This document shows positions 1 to 8,950 of a stretch of 64,000 nt of DNA, one piece after another. The position numbers and the translations under genes are program-made. The notes beneath the pieces were generated by a model. It worked only from the letters and a program-made list of their open reading frames with translations. It did no database searches and was not told the DNA's origin. Origin of the DNA: Kitasatospora purpeofusca. GTDB taxonomy: Bacteria; Actinomycetota; Actinomycetes; Streptomycetales; Streptomycetaceae. The stretch covers positions 1 through 64,000 of the forward strand of contig NZ_JODS01000027.1 of NCBI RefSeq assembly GCF_000718025.1, read 5' to 3'. Positions within the stretch are counted from its first letter, which is position 1. The number at the start of each line of letters is the position of its first letter.

Positions 1-231
1 CAGGGCCTCCTCGGCGATGCCGGAGGCGTAGGAGGCGCCGCCGCCGCCGTGCACGTGCAGGTCGACGAAGCCGGGCACGACGGTGTACCCGGCCAGGTCC
101 AGATCGCCGGGAGTGGCGGTACCGCCGAGGCCGGCGATGTCCCTCCCCCGGATCGAGAGCCGGCCGTTCTCCACGACGCGGCCGGGCAGGACCAGCCGGG
201 CGCCGGACAGTGCGAGCAGGTCCGCGGTCAC
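1..231 (-). CDS. nagA: N-acetylglucosamine-6-phosphate deacetylase, N-terminal part (cut by window edge)
   Basis: The first 77 codons are in the window; the rest lies beyond base 1. The protein would remove the acetyl group from GlcNAc-6-phosphate in amino-sugar catabolism. Visible are the short N-terminal beta-sandwich of amidohydrolases (residues 1-50) and then the metal-binding stretch GFVDLHVHGGGGASYASG, whose HxH is the first metal site of the NagA family. I chose the GTG at 231 because GGAGGTGA sits about five bases before it and a stop closes the other nearby GTG frame. It is divergent from the DeoR regulator, which fits control of amino-sugar use. The call rests on one conserved motif, so another amidohydrolase such as a dihydroorotase-like enzyme is possible but less likely. 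Confidence 0.8.
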   Translation of the reverse strand, partial: MTADLLALSGARLVLPGRVVENGRLSIRGRDIAGLGGTATPGDLDLAGYTVVPGFVDLHVHGGGGASYASGIAEEAL

Positions 232-469
232 GCGGTCACCTCCGGGAGGAGGACGCGGGCCACCGGCCTCCCGCCCCGCCGGTCGGATCCTGGCAGTGGG
301 CGGCGGTCGGCAGCGCGCGTCGATCGAAATTGTTCGCTGTGCCGGGTACTTTAATCAGTTCCGAGCAGGCTGCCCCCAGGGGTGACTTGTCGCATACCTG
401 CCGCCCTGCCAGCACCGAAGCCCCGTTCCCCGGTTTCCCCGACCGCCGCTGCGGTACGGACCAAGCCTC

Positions 470-477
470 GTCTAGAC
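470..477. promoter_or_regulatory. possible DasR (dre-like) operator core
   Basis: GTCTAGAC lies eight bases before the deoR start. The known DasR site in Streptomyces is a 16-bp palindrome built around TGGTCTAGACCA; the 16 bases centred here match it at about 11 positions. DasR responds to GlcNAc metabolites, so a site between nagA and deoR would make sense. One partial match in GC-rich DNA is weak evidence. Confidence 0.25.
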
Positions 478-485
478 TCCCCGAC

Positions 486-1244
486 ATGCTCAAAGCTGAC
501 CGGACCGCCAAGATCCTCGCTCACGTCACCGAAGCGGGGAGCGCCGATGTGCACGCGCTGGCGGAGCTGCTGGGCGTCTCCACCGCGACGGTCCGCCGCG
601 ACCTCCAGGAGCTGCACGACCAGGGTCTGCTGCACCGCACCCGCGGCGGCGCGGTGACCGGAACCGTCAATCTGGAGCTGCCGCTGCGCCACCGGCACGG
701 CAAGCGGCAGGCCGAGAAGCGCCGGATCGCCCTGGCCGCCGAACGCCTGGTGCCGGAGGGCGCCGTGGTCGGCCTGACCGGCGGCACCACCACCAGCGAG
801 CTCGCCCGGGTGCTCGCCGAGCGCGGCGGCGTCACCATCGTGACCAACGCGGTCAACATCGCCGCCGACCTGATCGTCCGGCCGGAGATCCGGCTGGTGG
901 TGGTCGGCGGCATCGCGCGGTCGGCCAGCTACGAGCTGGTCGGGCCGGCCGCCGAGCGGATGCTCTCGCAGTACCACCTGGACGTCGCGTTCATCGGCGT
1001 CGACGGCCTCACCGCCGGCGAGGGCTGCACCACGCACGACGAGATGGAGGCCCACACCGACCAGGCCTTCCTGCGCAGTGCCTCGCGCTGCGTCGTCCTG
1101 GCGGACAGCAGCAAGGTCGGGCTGGTGACCTTCGCCGCGATCTGCCCGCTGACGGACATCCACGACCTCGTCACCGACGACGGGTTGACCGGCGCGCAGG
1201 AGAAGGCCGTCACCGGCTGCGGCGTGCGGGTGCTGCGCGCCTGA
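486..1244 (+). CDS. DeoR/GlpR-family transcriptional regulator
   Basis: 252 residues, the normal size for the family. The N-terminal DeoR winged helix-turn-helix (about residues 1-57) has the recognition segment STATVRRDLQELHDQGLLHR and the following RGGA. The rest is the sugar-phosphate-sensing DeoRC domain with TGGTTTSELA, NAVNIA, GVDGL and the late ADSSKVG motif. The ATG at 486 begins with the usual ML-KADR-x-x-KIL pattern; an upstream in-frame extension has no family similarity. It is divergent from nagA and upstream of a sugar ABC operon, so it probably represses one or both, with a phosphorylated (amino)sugar as effector. The effector is an inference. Confidence 0.9.
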   Translation: MLKADRTAKILAHVTEAGSADVHALAELLGVSTATVRRDLQELHDQGLLHRTRGGAVTGTVNLELPLRHRHGKRQAEKRRIALAAERLVPEGAVVGLTGGTTTSELARVLAERGGVTIVTNAVNIAADLIVRPEIRLVVVGGIARSASYELVGPAAERMLSQYHLDVAFIGVDGLTAGEGCTTHDEMEAHTDQAFLRSASRCVVLADSSKVGLVTFAAICPLTDIHDLVTDDGLTGAQEKAVTGCGVRVLRA

Positions 1245-1877
1245 CCCCGGTCGGCCGACCGCTCGCCGACCCGCTCCGCCCGACCCGCTCAGCCCGACCC
1301 ACTCGCCCCGGCCCCGGACCCACGGCAGCCGGGGCTTCGACGTCGGCGTGCCTCCGGGCGCGCGTGCGTCCGTGCACACTCCGTGCTTTTGCACCCCTTG
1401 CAAACAAAATTGAGCAGAGGGCGGGCCGTCCGAATGTCCGGCCGCCCCCGGGCCCGCCGCGCGACCGCCGCCGCGGACTCCGACCGACCTCCTTCGCGCC
1501 CGACCGAGCCACTACGACCAGCCATGGAACAGAATCTGACGATACGTCGGAGCCTTGTCGTCGGGAGCGGTCGGACCCCTCGGTCGACCGCACGGTCCGC
1601 AACGGTCCGGTAACGGCAACTAGACCGTCCGGCGCCCCTCGTGAATACTTCCGTGCACAACGGGCGGCAGGCACTTCAGACTTGCGCGAAAAAGGCTGTC
1701 TTCGAGCACAATCAAGCAGCCATGGTCGCTTGCCGCCCGTTCAACAGCCGACAGGTGCACAGAGCGGTGGCCTCCCCCAGCCCCGCGACGCACCGGTGCG
1801 GTGCTCGGCTTCTGCACTCCCAGGAACGAACCCACCCCTCGCAACACCGGTTCGCAGGACGAAGGCGGTACACGGCC
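1245..1877. other. 633-bp intergenic region before the first sugar ABC operon
   Basis: No convincing gene. Just after deoR, bases 1305-1312 (GCCCCGGC) and 1328-1335 (GCCGGGGC) can pair as a hairpin that may end deoR transcription. Further on is an AT-richer patch (1383-1420 and 1680-1735) with TTTTGCACCCCTTGCAAAC and GCGAAAAAGGC, the likely promoter/operator zone for the lipoprotein gene. GAAATTGTTCG near 325 and AAAATTGAGCA near 1407 are similar and could be regulator half-sites, but I cannot define an operator. Confidence 0.4.
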
Positions 1878-3146
1878 ATGAACAAGCGGCTCCTCGGCAT
1901 CCCCCTGTTGTGCGCCACCGCGGCGCTGACGCTCACCGCGTGCGGCAGCGGCGGATCCAGCGGCTCCGGCGGCGGCAACGTCACCCTCAAGCTGGTCGCG
2001 GCCGACTACGGCGACAAGGCCTCCAACAGCTCCAAGGGCTACTGGGACGGCGTCGCCGCCGCCTTCACCGCGGCCCACCCCGACATCAAGGTCGACGTCC
2101 AGGTCATCAACTGGAACGACATCGACAGCCAGGTCAAGACCATGATCCAGAGCGGGAACGTCCCCGACGTGCTGCAGACCGGCGGCTACGCCGACAAGGT
2201 CGCGGACGACCTGCTCTACAAGGCCGAGGACGTGCTCTCCACCGCGACCAGGGCCAACCTGATCGCCACCTTCGCCGACGCCGGCAAGGTCAAGGACACC
2301 CAGTACGGCATCCCCTTCGTCTCCTCCGCCCGCGCCTTCTTCTACAACAAGGCCCTGTTCCAGCAGGCCGGCATCGCCCAGCCCCCCACCACCTGGGACG
2401 AACTCAAGGCCGACGCCGAGAAGATCAAGGCGAAGGTGCCGGGCGTGACCCCCTACGCCCTGCCGCTGGGCCCGGAGGAGGCCCAGGGCGAGAGCATGAT
2501 CTGGGAGCTCGGCAACGGCGGCGGCCACACCGACCGCAGCGGCGCCTACACCCTCGACAGCCCCGCCAACGTCGCCACGTTCAGCTGGCTCAAGACCAAC
2601 CTGGTGCAGCCGGGCCTCACTTACGCCAACCCGGCCACCACCGACCGCAAGACCGCCTTCGCCGACTTCGCCGCCGGCAAGACCGCCATGCTCAACGGCC
2701 ACCCCTCGCTGATCCAGATGTCCACCGAGGGCAAGGTCGACTACGGTGTGGCGCCCATCCCCGGCAAGACCGGGCCGCTCAAGTCCACCCTGGGCGTGGC
2801 GGACTGGACGATGGCGTTCAAGAAGAACGGTCACGCGACGCAGATCAAGGCCTTCCTCGACTTCGCGTACAGCAAGGAGAACACCCTCAAGTTCGTCGAG
2901 ACCTACAACCTGATGCCCGTCACCCAGGACACCCTGAAGGAGATGAGCACGGGCGGCAAGCACAAGGACCTCGAACCCTTCTTCGCCCTGCTGCCCGGCG
3001 CCGCCTTCTACCCCCTGGGCGACACCGCCTGGGACAAGGTCTCCGCCGAGCTCAAGAAGGGCATCGGCTCCGCGGTCGCCGACGACCCCGCCAAGGTCCT
3101 GGGCGACCTGCAGAAGAAGGCCCAGGCCGCGGTCGCCGACAAGTAG
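1878..3146 (+). CDS. sugar ABC transporter solute-binding lipoprotein
   Basis: 422 residues, family SBP_bac_1 (MalE/UgpB-like). It has a lipoprotein signal peptide with lipobox LTAC (Cys at residue 22) followed by a GS-rich tether. The mature part has typical features: the AFTAAHPDIKVDVQ segment, FVSSARAFFYNKALF at the hinge, GKTAMLNGHPSL, and a C-terminal run of helices. It would capture a sugar outside the membrane and hand it to the two permeases that follow. I chose the ATG at 1878 because it directly starts the MNKRLL signal peptide; the ribosome site is weak (GAAGG about 11 bases away). Substrate is not readable; nagA and deoR next door suggest an amino sugar or related compound. Confidence 0.92.
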   Translation: MNKRLLGIPLLCATAALTLTACGSGGSSGSGGGNVTLKLVAADYGDKASNSSKGYWDGVAAAFTAAHPDIKVDVQVINWNDIDSQVKTMIQSGNVPDVLQTGGYADKVADDLLYKAEDVLSTATRANLIATFADAGKVKDTQYGIPFVSSARAFFYNKALFQQAGIAQPPTTWDELKADAEKIKAKVPGVTPYALPLGPEEAQGESMIWELGNGGGHTDRSGAYTLDSPANVATFSWLKTNLVQPGLTYANPATTDRKTAFADFAAGKTAMLNGHPSLIQMSTEGKVDYGVAPIPGKTGPLKSTLGVADWTMAFKKNGHATQIKAFLDFAYSKENTLKFVETYNLMPVTQDTLKEMSTGGKHKDLEPFFALLPGAAFYPLGDTAWDKVSAELKKGIGSAVADDPAKVLGDLQKKAQAAVADK

Positions 3147-3275
3147 CCCGCCCGCGCGCCCGGCTGCACGGCACCGCACCCGCCGCACCCGCGGCTCCCG
3201 CCGCACCCTCCGGGCGGCGCGCGCCCTCCCGCGCGCCGCCCGGCCGGCGGGCCCACACGCCCGGAAGGCACCCTC

Positions 3276-4205
3276 GTGTCCCCCAAGTCCACTGCCCCAC
3301 AAGGCCGGAGGGCCGGCCGACGCCCGGCCGGCCGCTCCCTCGCCGCCCGGCTCGGCCCGCTGCCGTGGATCGGCCCGGCCGTCCTGCTGATCGTCCTGGT
3401 GGTCCTGTGGCCGGTCTACGAGATGGTCCGCACCTCCTTCCTGCGGATCAGCACCAGCGGCTTCGTCCGCGGCTCGGCCGGACTCGACAAGTACCGCAAG
3501 CTCTTCGACGAGCCCGACCTCGGCCGGGTGATCGTGCACACCGTGGTCTGGACGCTGGCCGTGGTCGGGCTGACGATGCTGATCTCGCTGGCCCTGGCCC
3601 AGCTCTTCGACCAGCGCTTCCCCGGACGCCGGTTCACCCGCTGGGCCCTGATCGCGCCCTGGGCGGCCTCGGTGCTGATGACCTCCATCGGCTTCAAGTG
3701 GATGCTCAACCGGACCTCCGGGGTGCTCAACACGCTGCTCGCCGACGTGGGCCTGATCGACGCGCCCCGGGACTGGCTCGGCGACCCGGACACCGCCTGG
3801 CCCTGGATGATGCTGGTGGCGGTCTTCGTCTCGCTGCCCTTCACCACCTACACCCTGCTCGCCGGCCTCCAGACCGTCCCGGCCGAACTGCACGAGGCGG
3901 CCAGGGTGGACGGCGCCGGCGCGTTCCAGACCTATCTGCGGATCACCCTGCCGCTGCTGCGGCCGGCCTTCCTGGTCGGCCTGGTGATCAACCTGATCAA
4001 CGTCTTCAACTCCTTCCCCGTGATCTGGGGCATGACCCAGGGCGGGCCGAACAGCGACACCGCCACCACCACGGTGTTCATGTACCAGTTGAAGAACACC
4101 GACATCGGCGAGTCGGCCGCCATGTCCGTCGTCAACTTCGCCCTGGTCGTCCTGATGGTCCTGCTCTTCCTCAGGGTCAGCCGGTGGAACCAGGAGGAGA
4201 ACTGA
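3276..4205 (+). CDS. sugar ABC transporter permease (MalF/UgpA type)
   Basis: 309 residues with six predicted membrane helices. The cytoplasmic EAA loop reads LHEAARVDGAGAFQTYLRITLPLLRP (near residues 205-230), which docks to the ATPase. GTG start at 3276 with GGAAGG eight bases upstream. It follows the lipoprotein gene after 129 bases and overlaps the next permease by one base (TGATG), so the three genes form one operon. No ATP-binding subunit is encoded nearby; in Streptomyces one shared ATPase (MsiK) energises many sugar importers of this type, which is the likely explanation. Confidence 0.93.
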   Translation: MSPKSTAPQGRRAGRRPAGRSLAARLGPLPWIGPAVLLIVLVVLWPVYEMVRTSFLRISTSGFVRGSAGLDKYRKLFDEPDLGRVIVHTVVWTLAVVGLTMLISLALAQLFDQRFPGRRFTRWALIAPWAASVLMTSIGFKWMLNRTSGVLNTLLADVGLIDAPRDWLGDPDTAWPWMMLVAVFVSLPFTTYTLLAGLQTVPAELHEAARVDGAGAFQTYLRITLPLLRPAFLVGLVINLINVFNSFPVIWGMTQGGPNSDTATTTVFMYQLKNTDIGESAAMSVVNFALVVLMVLLFLRVSRWNQEEN

Positions 4206-5065
4206 TGCAACCGACAGAACGTCAGGCCGTGCTCCGGCCCCGGCGCGAGCCGATCCGGCCCCGCACCCTCGTCGTCGCCGCCGTCGCCTGGGGGCTGGCC
4301 GCGCTGTTCCTGCTGCCGTACCTGGAGATGGTGGTCACCGCCGTCCGGCCGGCCGACGAACTGCGCGACGCCGGCTATCTGCCCAGCCACTTCGCCTGGT
4401 CCAACCTGGTCGACGTCTGGCGGGACTCCACCCTCGGCACCAACCTCCGGGTCACCCTGCTGGTCGCCGGCGGCTCCACCCTGCTGGCCCTCGCGGTGGC
4501 CCTGCCCGCCGCGTACTGCACCGCCCGCACCCGCTTCCGCGGCCGCAAGCTGTTCCTGCTGCTGGTCCTGGTCACCCAGATGTTCCAGCCGACGGCGCTG
4601 CTGGTCGGGCTCTACCGCGAGTTCCACCAGCTCGACATGCTCAACTCGGTGTGGACGCTGATCCTCTGCAACGCCGCGTTCAACCTCGCCTTCACCGTCT
4701 GGATCCTCACCGCCTACATAGGCTCCATCCCGGTGGCGCTGGAGGAGGCCGCGATGCTCGACGGTCTCGGGCGGTTCGGCACCCTGCGGAAGGTGGTGCT
4801 GCCGCTGGCGATGCCCGGCGTCGTCACCGCGGTCGTCTTCACCTTCATCTCCGCCTGGAACGAGTTCGTGATGGGCCTCACCCTCTCCACCCGGTCCGAC
4901 AGCCAGCCCCTGACCGTCGGCATCAACAGCTTCATCGGCAACTACACCGTCCAGTGGAACTTCCTGTTCGCCGGCTCGGTGATCGCGATCCTGCCGGTGG
5001 TGGTGCTGTTCGCCGTGATCGAGCGCCATGTCGTCTCCGGCCTGACCGCCGGTTCGGTGAAATAG
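4205..5065 (+). CDS. sugar ABC transporter permease (MalG type)
   Basis: 286 residues, six membrane helices, EAA loop LEEAAMLDGLGRFGTLRKVVLPLA (near residues 178-202) and the usual FTFISAWNEF segment. It ends in GLTAGSVK, a tail common in MalG-type permeases; the other MalG-type permease in this window (8108-8950) ends in almost the same residues. The ATG overlaps the stop of the preceding permease by one base, so translation is probably coupled. It pairs with that permease to form the membrane channel. The gene ends 23 bases from the convergent RNA ligase-like gene, with no clear terminator between them. Confidence 0.93.
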   Translation: MQPTERQAVLRPRREPIRPRTLVVAAVAWGLAALFLLPYLEMVVTAVRPADELRDAGYLPSHFAWSNLVDVWRDSTLGTNLRVTLLVAGGSTLLALAVALPAAYCTARTRFRGRKLFLLLVLVTQMFQPTALLVGLYREFHQLDMLNSVWTLILCNAAFNLAFTVWILTAYIGSIPVALEEAAMLDGLGRFGTLRKVVLPLAMPGVVTAVVFTFISAWNEFVMGLTLSTRSDSQPLTVGINSFIGNYTVQWNFLFAGSVIAILPVVVLFAVIERHVVSGLTAGSVK

Positions 5066-5088
5066 CAGGATGTGCTGACGGCGGACTC

Positions 5089-5904
5089 TCAGACCGCCGC
5101 GGGAAAGTCCTTGCGCTTGATCTTGGCCCGGCGGCCGTCGGGGTGGTGGAACACGATGCCCTCCGCCAGGGTGCCCGGGGCGTAGCGGCTCTCCAGGCCG
5201 GCGAGGAACTCCCGCAGGCCGTGGTAGCTGCGCGGCACGGCGGTGTACACCGGCGCCGCCAGGTCGAACGGCACGCACAGGTGGTCGTCCAGCGCCAGCG
5301 GGTTGCCCTGGATCCGCGGGCCGAGGGCCTCGCAGGGGTGCTCGCCGTCCGGCCAGGCGGTCACATCGGTGTTGTCGGCCGCGGTCAGGATCCAGCGGTC
5401 CTCGGGCCCGTCCCGGTCGGTGTCGACGTACCAGCCGTCGACGATGCCCTGCTGCTTCTGCGCCTTGCTCGGGTTGCGCCGCTTCTCCACCCGCACCAGG
5501 TGGCCGCCGCGGACGGTCAGCCGCACATTGGTGCCGTCCAGCTTCTCCGTCGGCGCGCCCTCCCCGGCGAAGACCCAGGCGCACTCGGCCCGCGGCCGGT
5601 CCACGACGCGGAAGTCGCCGTCGCGCTCGAACAGCGTGGGGATCTTCTCCATGACCTGCCTGCCTCTCCTGACCTGCCCGACCAGTTCCTCGTGCGTGAT
5701 CGCCCCCGTGGCCAGCCCGCTCGCCAGGGACCGCACCAGGTCCGCGACCGAGACCTCGGCGTCCACCGCGACGCGCTTGAGCGCCTTCTTCTCCTCCGGC
5801 GAGACCCACGCGACCAGCCGGGACCAGCCCTCGGGCGGGGTCCAGCGCGCCAGTCGTTCCGGGTCCTTGCGCGGCCGGCCGCGCCGTTTGGGCTCTTCCT
5901 CCAT
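5089..5904 (-). CDS. RNA ligase-like nucleotidyltransferase with N-terminal DNA-binding-like segment
   Basis: 271 residues. The C-terminal two thirds carry the covalent nucleotidyltransferase motifs: motif I KLDGTN with the candidate AMP-accepting Lys121, motif IV EGIV (248-251) and motif V KIK (261-263). The run AEGIVFHHPDGRRAKIKRKD and the IQGNP segment (198-202) recall, from memory, the RLIG1/DUF5565 family of 5'-3' RNA ligases (human C12orf29). It would join RNA ends through ligase-AMP and RNA-AMP steps. In front are an AT-hook-like RRGRPRK (7-13) and a likely ribbon-helix-helix (33-64), not part of a ligase. Neither start has a perfect ribosome site: the ATG at 5904 has none, while Met85 follows GGAGAGG and would give a ligase-only protein. 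It stands alone, convergent with the sugar operon. Confidence 0.72.
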   Translation of the reverse strand: MEEEPKRRGRPRKDPERLARWTPPEGWSRLVAWVSPEEKKALKRVAVDAEVSVADLVRSLASGLATGAITHEELVGQVRRGRQVMEKIPTLFERDGDFRVVDRPRAECAWVFAGEGAPTEKLDGTNVRLTVRGGHLVRVEKRRNPSKAQKQQGIVDGWYVDTDRDGPEDRWILTAADNTDVTAWPDGEHPCEALGPRIQGNPLALDDHLCVPFDLAAPVYTAVPRSYHGLREFLAGLESRYAPGTLAEGIVFHHPDGRRAKIKRKDFPAAV

Positions 5905-6096
5905 GGCCGGGAGCCTAGGAGCCCGTTTGATGTTGTGTCAATTGGCATAACAGTAATTACGACGGCGCGGGGGCGGCCGGGAAGGGCTGCCCCCGCGCGC
6001 GTCGCGGGCGAGCGGGCCGGGTCGGGCCGGGTCAGGTCGGGTCACTGTGGTCGGCGGACCGTCCACCGCCGGTCGCCGAGGTCGGGCCGGCCCCGC

Positions 6097-8055
6097 TCAG
6101 CTCGTGGCGAGCATCCGGAAGTCGTACGCCCGCGGCAGCGGGGAGTCGGGCTCGGCGTCGCGGGTCGCGCGCTGGTGGGCGAACCACAGTTCGTGCAGGG
6201 TGCCTTCGCCCTCGCGCACGTCGGCCAGTTCGATGCCCTCGTGCAGGATGCGGCCGCAGCGCCCGGTGTCGCCGGAGTCGAGTGCGGCGCGGGCCTCGGT
6301 CCAGCGGACGCGGCCCAGGGAGCGGTGGGCCGGGGGGAGGGCGGCGAGCAGCGACAGGACTTCCTGCGGGGCTCCGGCGCGCAGCAGGACCCCGGCCGTC
6401 TCCAGGGCCAGTGGCAGCAGGGCGGGCTCCAGCCGGAGGGCTTCGCGGTAGGCGCGAGCGGCTTCGGTGAGGTCGCCGGTGCGGTCGGCGAGGGCGGCGA
6501 GGTTGCGCCAGGCCCAGGCGGTGGGCCGGCTCCCGACCGAGTGCGACCAGCTCTCGCGGGCACCGTCCAGGTCACCGGCGTAGGCGCGCAGGACTCCGAG
6601 GTGCAGCTGGGCGAGCCAGCCGTCCGCCTTCCTGAGCGGCTCCTCCCAGGCGGGGTCGACCTGGTAGGAGAGCGGCGGCTGCGCCGGCTCGGCCGGGGAG
6701 AGGCGCCCGTGTTCGAGGAGCTCCAGCCACAGCTCCTGTTCGGGGCCGAGCGTCGAGTCCGGGAACGGGGTGCCGGACGCCTCCCGGGCGGGTTCGCCGG
6801 CGTGGGCCCGGCGGTGGCGCTCCAGGGCGCCCCAGCCGGATCCGGTCGCCAGGATCTCGACCGGCTCCTGGTCCAACCACGCCTCGGCCGAGGCGAGTTC
6901 GGCTTCCAGTACGCTCGCCGGGACGAGCGTGTCGACGCCGTCGCGGGCCGCTTCGCGCGCCGCGGTCCAGTCCTCGCCGTGGACCGCGGCGGGGTCGGCC
7001 TCCAGGAGTCCGTAGGCCTCCACCCAGGACCATCGCGCGCCGGCGGGCATCGGCACGTGTTCGAGCTGGGTGCGGGCCAGGCCGGCCTGGATCTCCAGGT
7101 AGGCGCTGTCCGGCCCGGACAGCCAGTCCTGCCAGTGCCGACCTCCCTCGCCCTGTCCCCAGAGGAACAGCTTGCGGCCGCGCAGCCGGTCCGTCGACGC
7201 CTGGACCAGGCCCCGGCCGCCGGCGTCGAGTGCGGCGATCCAGCGGCGGCGGCCGTCGGGGATGTCGAAGAAGTAGTCGGCCGCGTCCCGGGACAGGGTG
7301 GTGCGGGTCAGGTCGGTGCCGTCGGGGGCGGGGAGTGCGACGTGGCGGACCCGGCGGTCGTAGGAGAACTGCCACGCCGCGTCCGCCGGGGACAGCACCC
7401 GCACGTCCGGTGCCTCGGGCACGGCGATGTTCGACCACCAGTACATCGGCACCGCGGTGTCGCGCGGGTTGGTGATGCGGACGTGGACGAGCAGGACCTG
7501 GGAGTCCTCGGGCAGGTAGGCGTCGATCTGGTGGACGACGCCGCGGATCCGCTCGTACTCCCACATCCGCAGCACCGGGGTACCGTCCGGGCGCAGCACG
7601 CGCGCGGCGTGCAGGGGTTCGCAGGTGGTGGGGGCGTGGCCGATGGTGCCGATGTTCCACTCCACGCCGCCGGCCAGCCAGGCTCCCCGCAATGCGAGGT
7701 TGGCGGGCTGGAACACCGGGTTGCGGAAGAGGAGTTCACGTCCGGTCGGCTTGTGGACCAGCGACCAGAGGCGGCCGCCGGCGCCGAGCAGGAAGGTCGC
7801 CCGCAGGGTGGCGTTCTCCAGTACCGCGGCCGGGTGTTCGGCGGGTGCCCGTTCGCGGGTGTAGCCGTCCTGCATCAGGTACGGCATGACGGAGGGCACC
7901 CGGCCGTAGCCGATGTTGTGCCGCATCTCGTCGTCGGCCTGACTCGCGTCGGCGACCTCGTGGAGGTCTGCCCCGGTGAAGAGGGGCGGGAGGGGGTTGA
8001 CGGGGCCGACCGGTGCGGTCGGCAGGGTCAGCGTGGTCAGCCGCAGCTCACTCAT
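6097..8055 (-). CDS. DUF5107 / TPR-containing sugar-metabolism protein
   Basis: 652 residues. The N-terminal half (about 30-340) is the DUF5107 beta-sandwich fold related to aldose epimerases, with GGRLWSLVHKPTGRELLFRNPVFQPANL and WLAGGVEWNIGTIGH as signature stretches. The C-terminal part (about 430-620) is alpha-helical with tetratricopeptide-like repeats (LGVLRAYAGDLDGARESW, AYREALRLEPALLPLA). It is the last gene of the second sugar ABC operon, 52 bases after the permease, so it likely acts on the imported oligosaccharide in the cytoplasm. No catalytic mechanism is established to my knowledge; I infer binding or processing of a sugar. Start ATG with a weak AAGGCAGA upstream. Confidence 0.8.
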   Translation of the reverse strand: MSELRLTTLTLPTAPVGPVNPLPPLFTGADLHEVADASQADDEMRHNIGYGRVPSVMPYLMQDGYTRERAPAEHPAAVLENATLRATFLLGAGGRLWSLVHKPTGRELLFRNPVFQPANLALRGAWLAGGVEWNIGTIGHAPTTCEPLHAARVLRPDGTPVLRMWEYERIRGVVHQIDAYLPEDSQVLLVHVRITNPRDTAVPMYWWSNIAVPEAPDVRVLSPADAAWQFSYDRRVRHVALPAPDGTDLTRTTLSRDAADYFFDIPDGRRRWIAALDAGGRGLVQASTDRLRGRKLFLWGQGEGGRHWQDWLSGPDSAYLEIQAGLARTQLEHVPMPAGARWSWVEAYGLLEADPAAVHGEDWTAAREAARDGVDTLVPASVLEAELASAEAWLDQEPVEILATGSGWGALERHRRAHAGEPAREASGTPFPDSTLGPEQELWLELLEHGRLSPAEPAQPPLSYQVDPAWEEPLRKADGWLAQLHLGVLRAYAGDLDGARESWSHSVGSRPTAWAWRNLAALADRTGDLTEAARAYREALRLEPALLPLALETAGVLLRAGAPQEVLSLLAALPPAHRSLGRVRWTEARAALDSGDTGRCGRILHEGIELADVREGEGTLHELWFAHQRATRDAEPDSPLPRAYDFRMLATS

Positions 8056-8107
8056 CTGTCTTCTGCCTTTGTGAGTCGGGTGGCGGGCTACGAGTCCCGG
8101 TGACGGG

Positions 8108-8950
8108 CTATTTGACGCTGCCGGAGGTCAGGCCGGCCTTCCAGTAGCGCTGGAGCAGGAGGAACATCACGACGATCGGGACGACCGAGAGCAGTGAGCC
8201 CGTGATGATCAGGTTGTAGGGGACGGTCTGGCCGCGCTGTTCCTTCCAGGCGACCAGCCCGACGGTGACCGGCTGCAGGCGGTCGTTGGCGAGCATCAGC
8301 GACGGCAGCAGGTAGTTCGTCCAGATGGTCACGAACTGGAACAGGAAGATGGTGACCAGCGACGGCTGGAGCACCCGCAGCGCGAGGGACCGGAAGATCC
8401 GGAACTCGCCCGCACCGTCGAGCCGGCCCGCCTCCAGGAGCTCGTCCGGTACCGCGGCGGCCGCGTAGATGCGTGCCAGGTAGACGCCGAACGGGCTGAC
8501 GACGCTGGGGACGAAGACCGCCCAGAAGGTGTTGACCACATGGGTGGCCGAGAACATCAGGTAGAGCGGCAGGGCGAACAGCGGGGCCGGGATGAGGATG
8601 GCGCCGAGCACGGTGTTGAACACCGCCTCGCGGCCCCGGAAGGTGTACTTCGCGAGGACGTACCCGGCCATGGAGGAGAGCAGTGTCGCCACCACGGCTC
8701 CGCCCACCGCGTAGAGCACGCTGTTGAGCAGCCAGCGGCCGAAGATGCCGTCCTGGACACCGAGCAGGGTCGAGACGTTGTGCACCAGTTCGATCCGCCC
8801 GGCGAACCAGAAGCCGTTGCTGGAGAACAGGTCGCTGCTGCTCTTGGTGGCGGAGACGACCAGCCACCAGACCGGCAGCAGGGAGTAGAGCGCGGCGATC
8901 AGCAGGACGGCGATCACTCCGGCCCGGCCGGCCCGGTCCGTGGTCCTCAC
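8108..8950 (-). CDS. sugar ABC transporter permease (MalG type), second operon
   Basis: 280 residues, six membrane helices, EAA loop LLEAGRLDGAGEFRIFRSLALRVLQP (about 168-193) and the GLTSGSVK tail. The GTG start overlaps the TGA of the upstream permease by four bases (GTGA), a sign of translational coupling. It forms the membrane channel with that permease. The four genes from 11234 down to 6097 run in the order lipoprotein, MalF type, MalG type, DUF5107 protein. Confidence 0.93.
   Translation of the reverse strand: MRTTDRAGRAGVIAVLLIAALYSLLPVWWLVVSATKSSSDLFSSNGFWFAGRIELVHNVSTLLGVQDGIFGRWLLNSVLYAVGGAVVATLLSSMAGYVLAKYTFRGREAVFNTVLGAILIPAPLFALPLYLMFSATHVVNTFWAVFVPSVVSPFGVYLARIYAAAAVPDELLEAGRLDGAGEFRIFRSLALRVLQPSLVTIFLFQFVTIWTNYLLPSLMLANDRLQPVTVGLVAWKEQRGQTVPYNLIITGSLLSVVPIVVMFLLLQRYWKAGLTSGSVK

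Noticed and set aside
1616..1631. Second DasR-like site (ACTAGACCGT)
   Set aside because: Only one half of the palindrome is recognisable; about 7 of 16 positions match.
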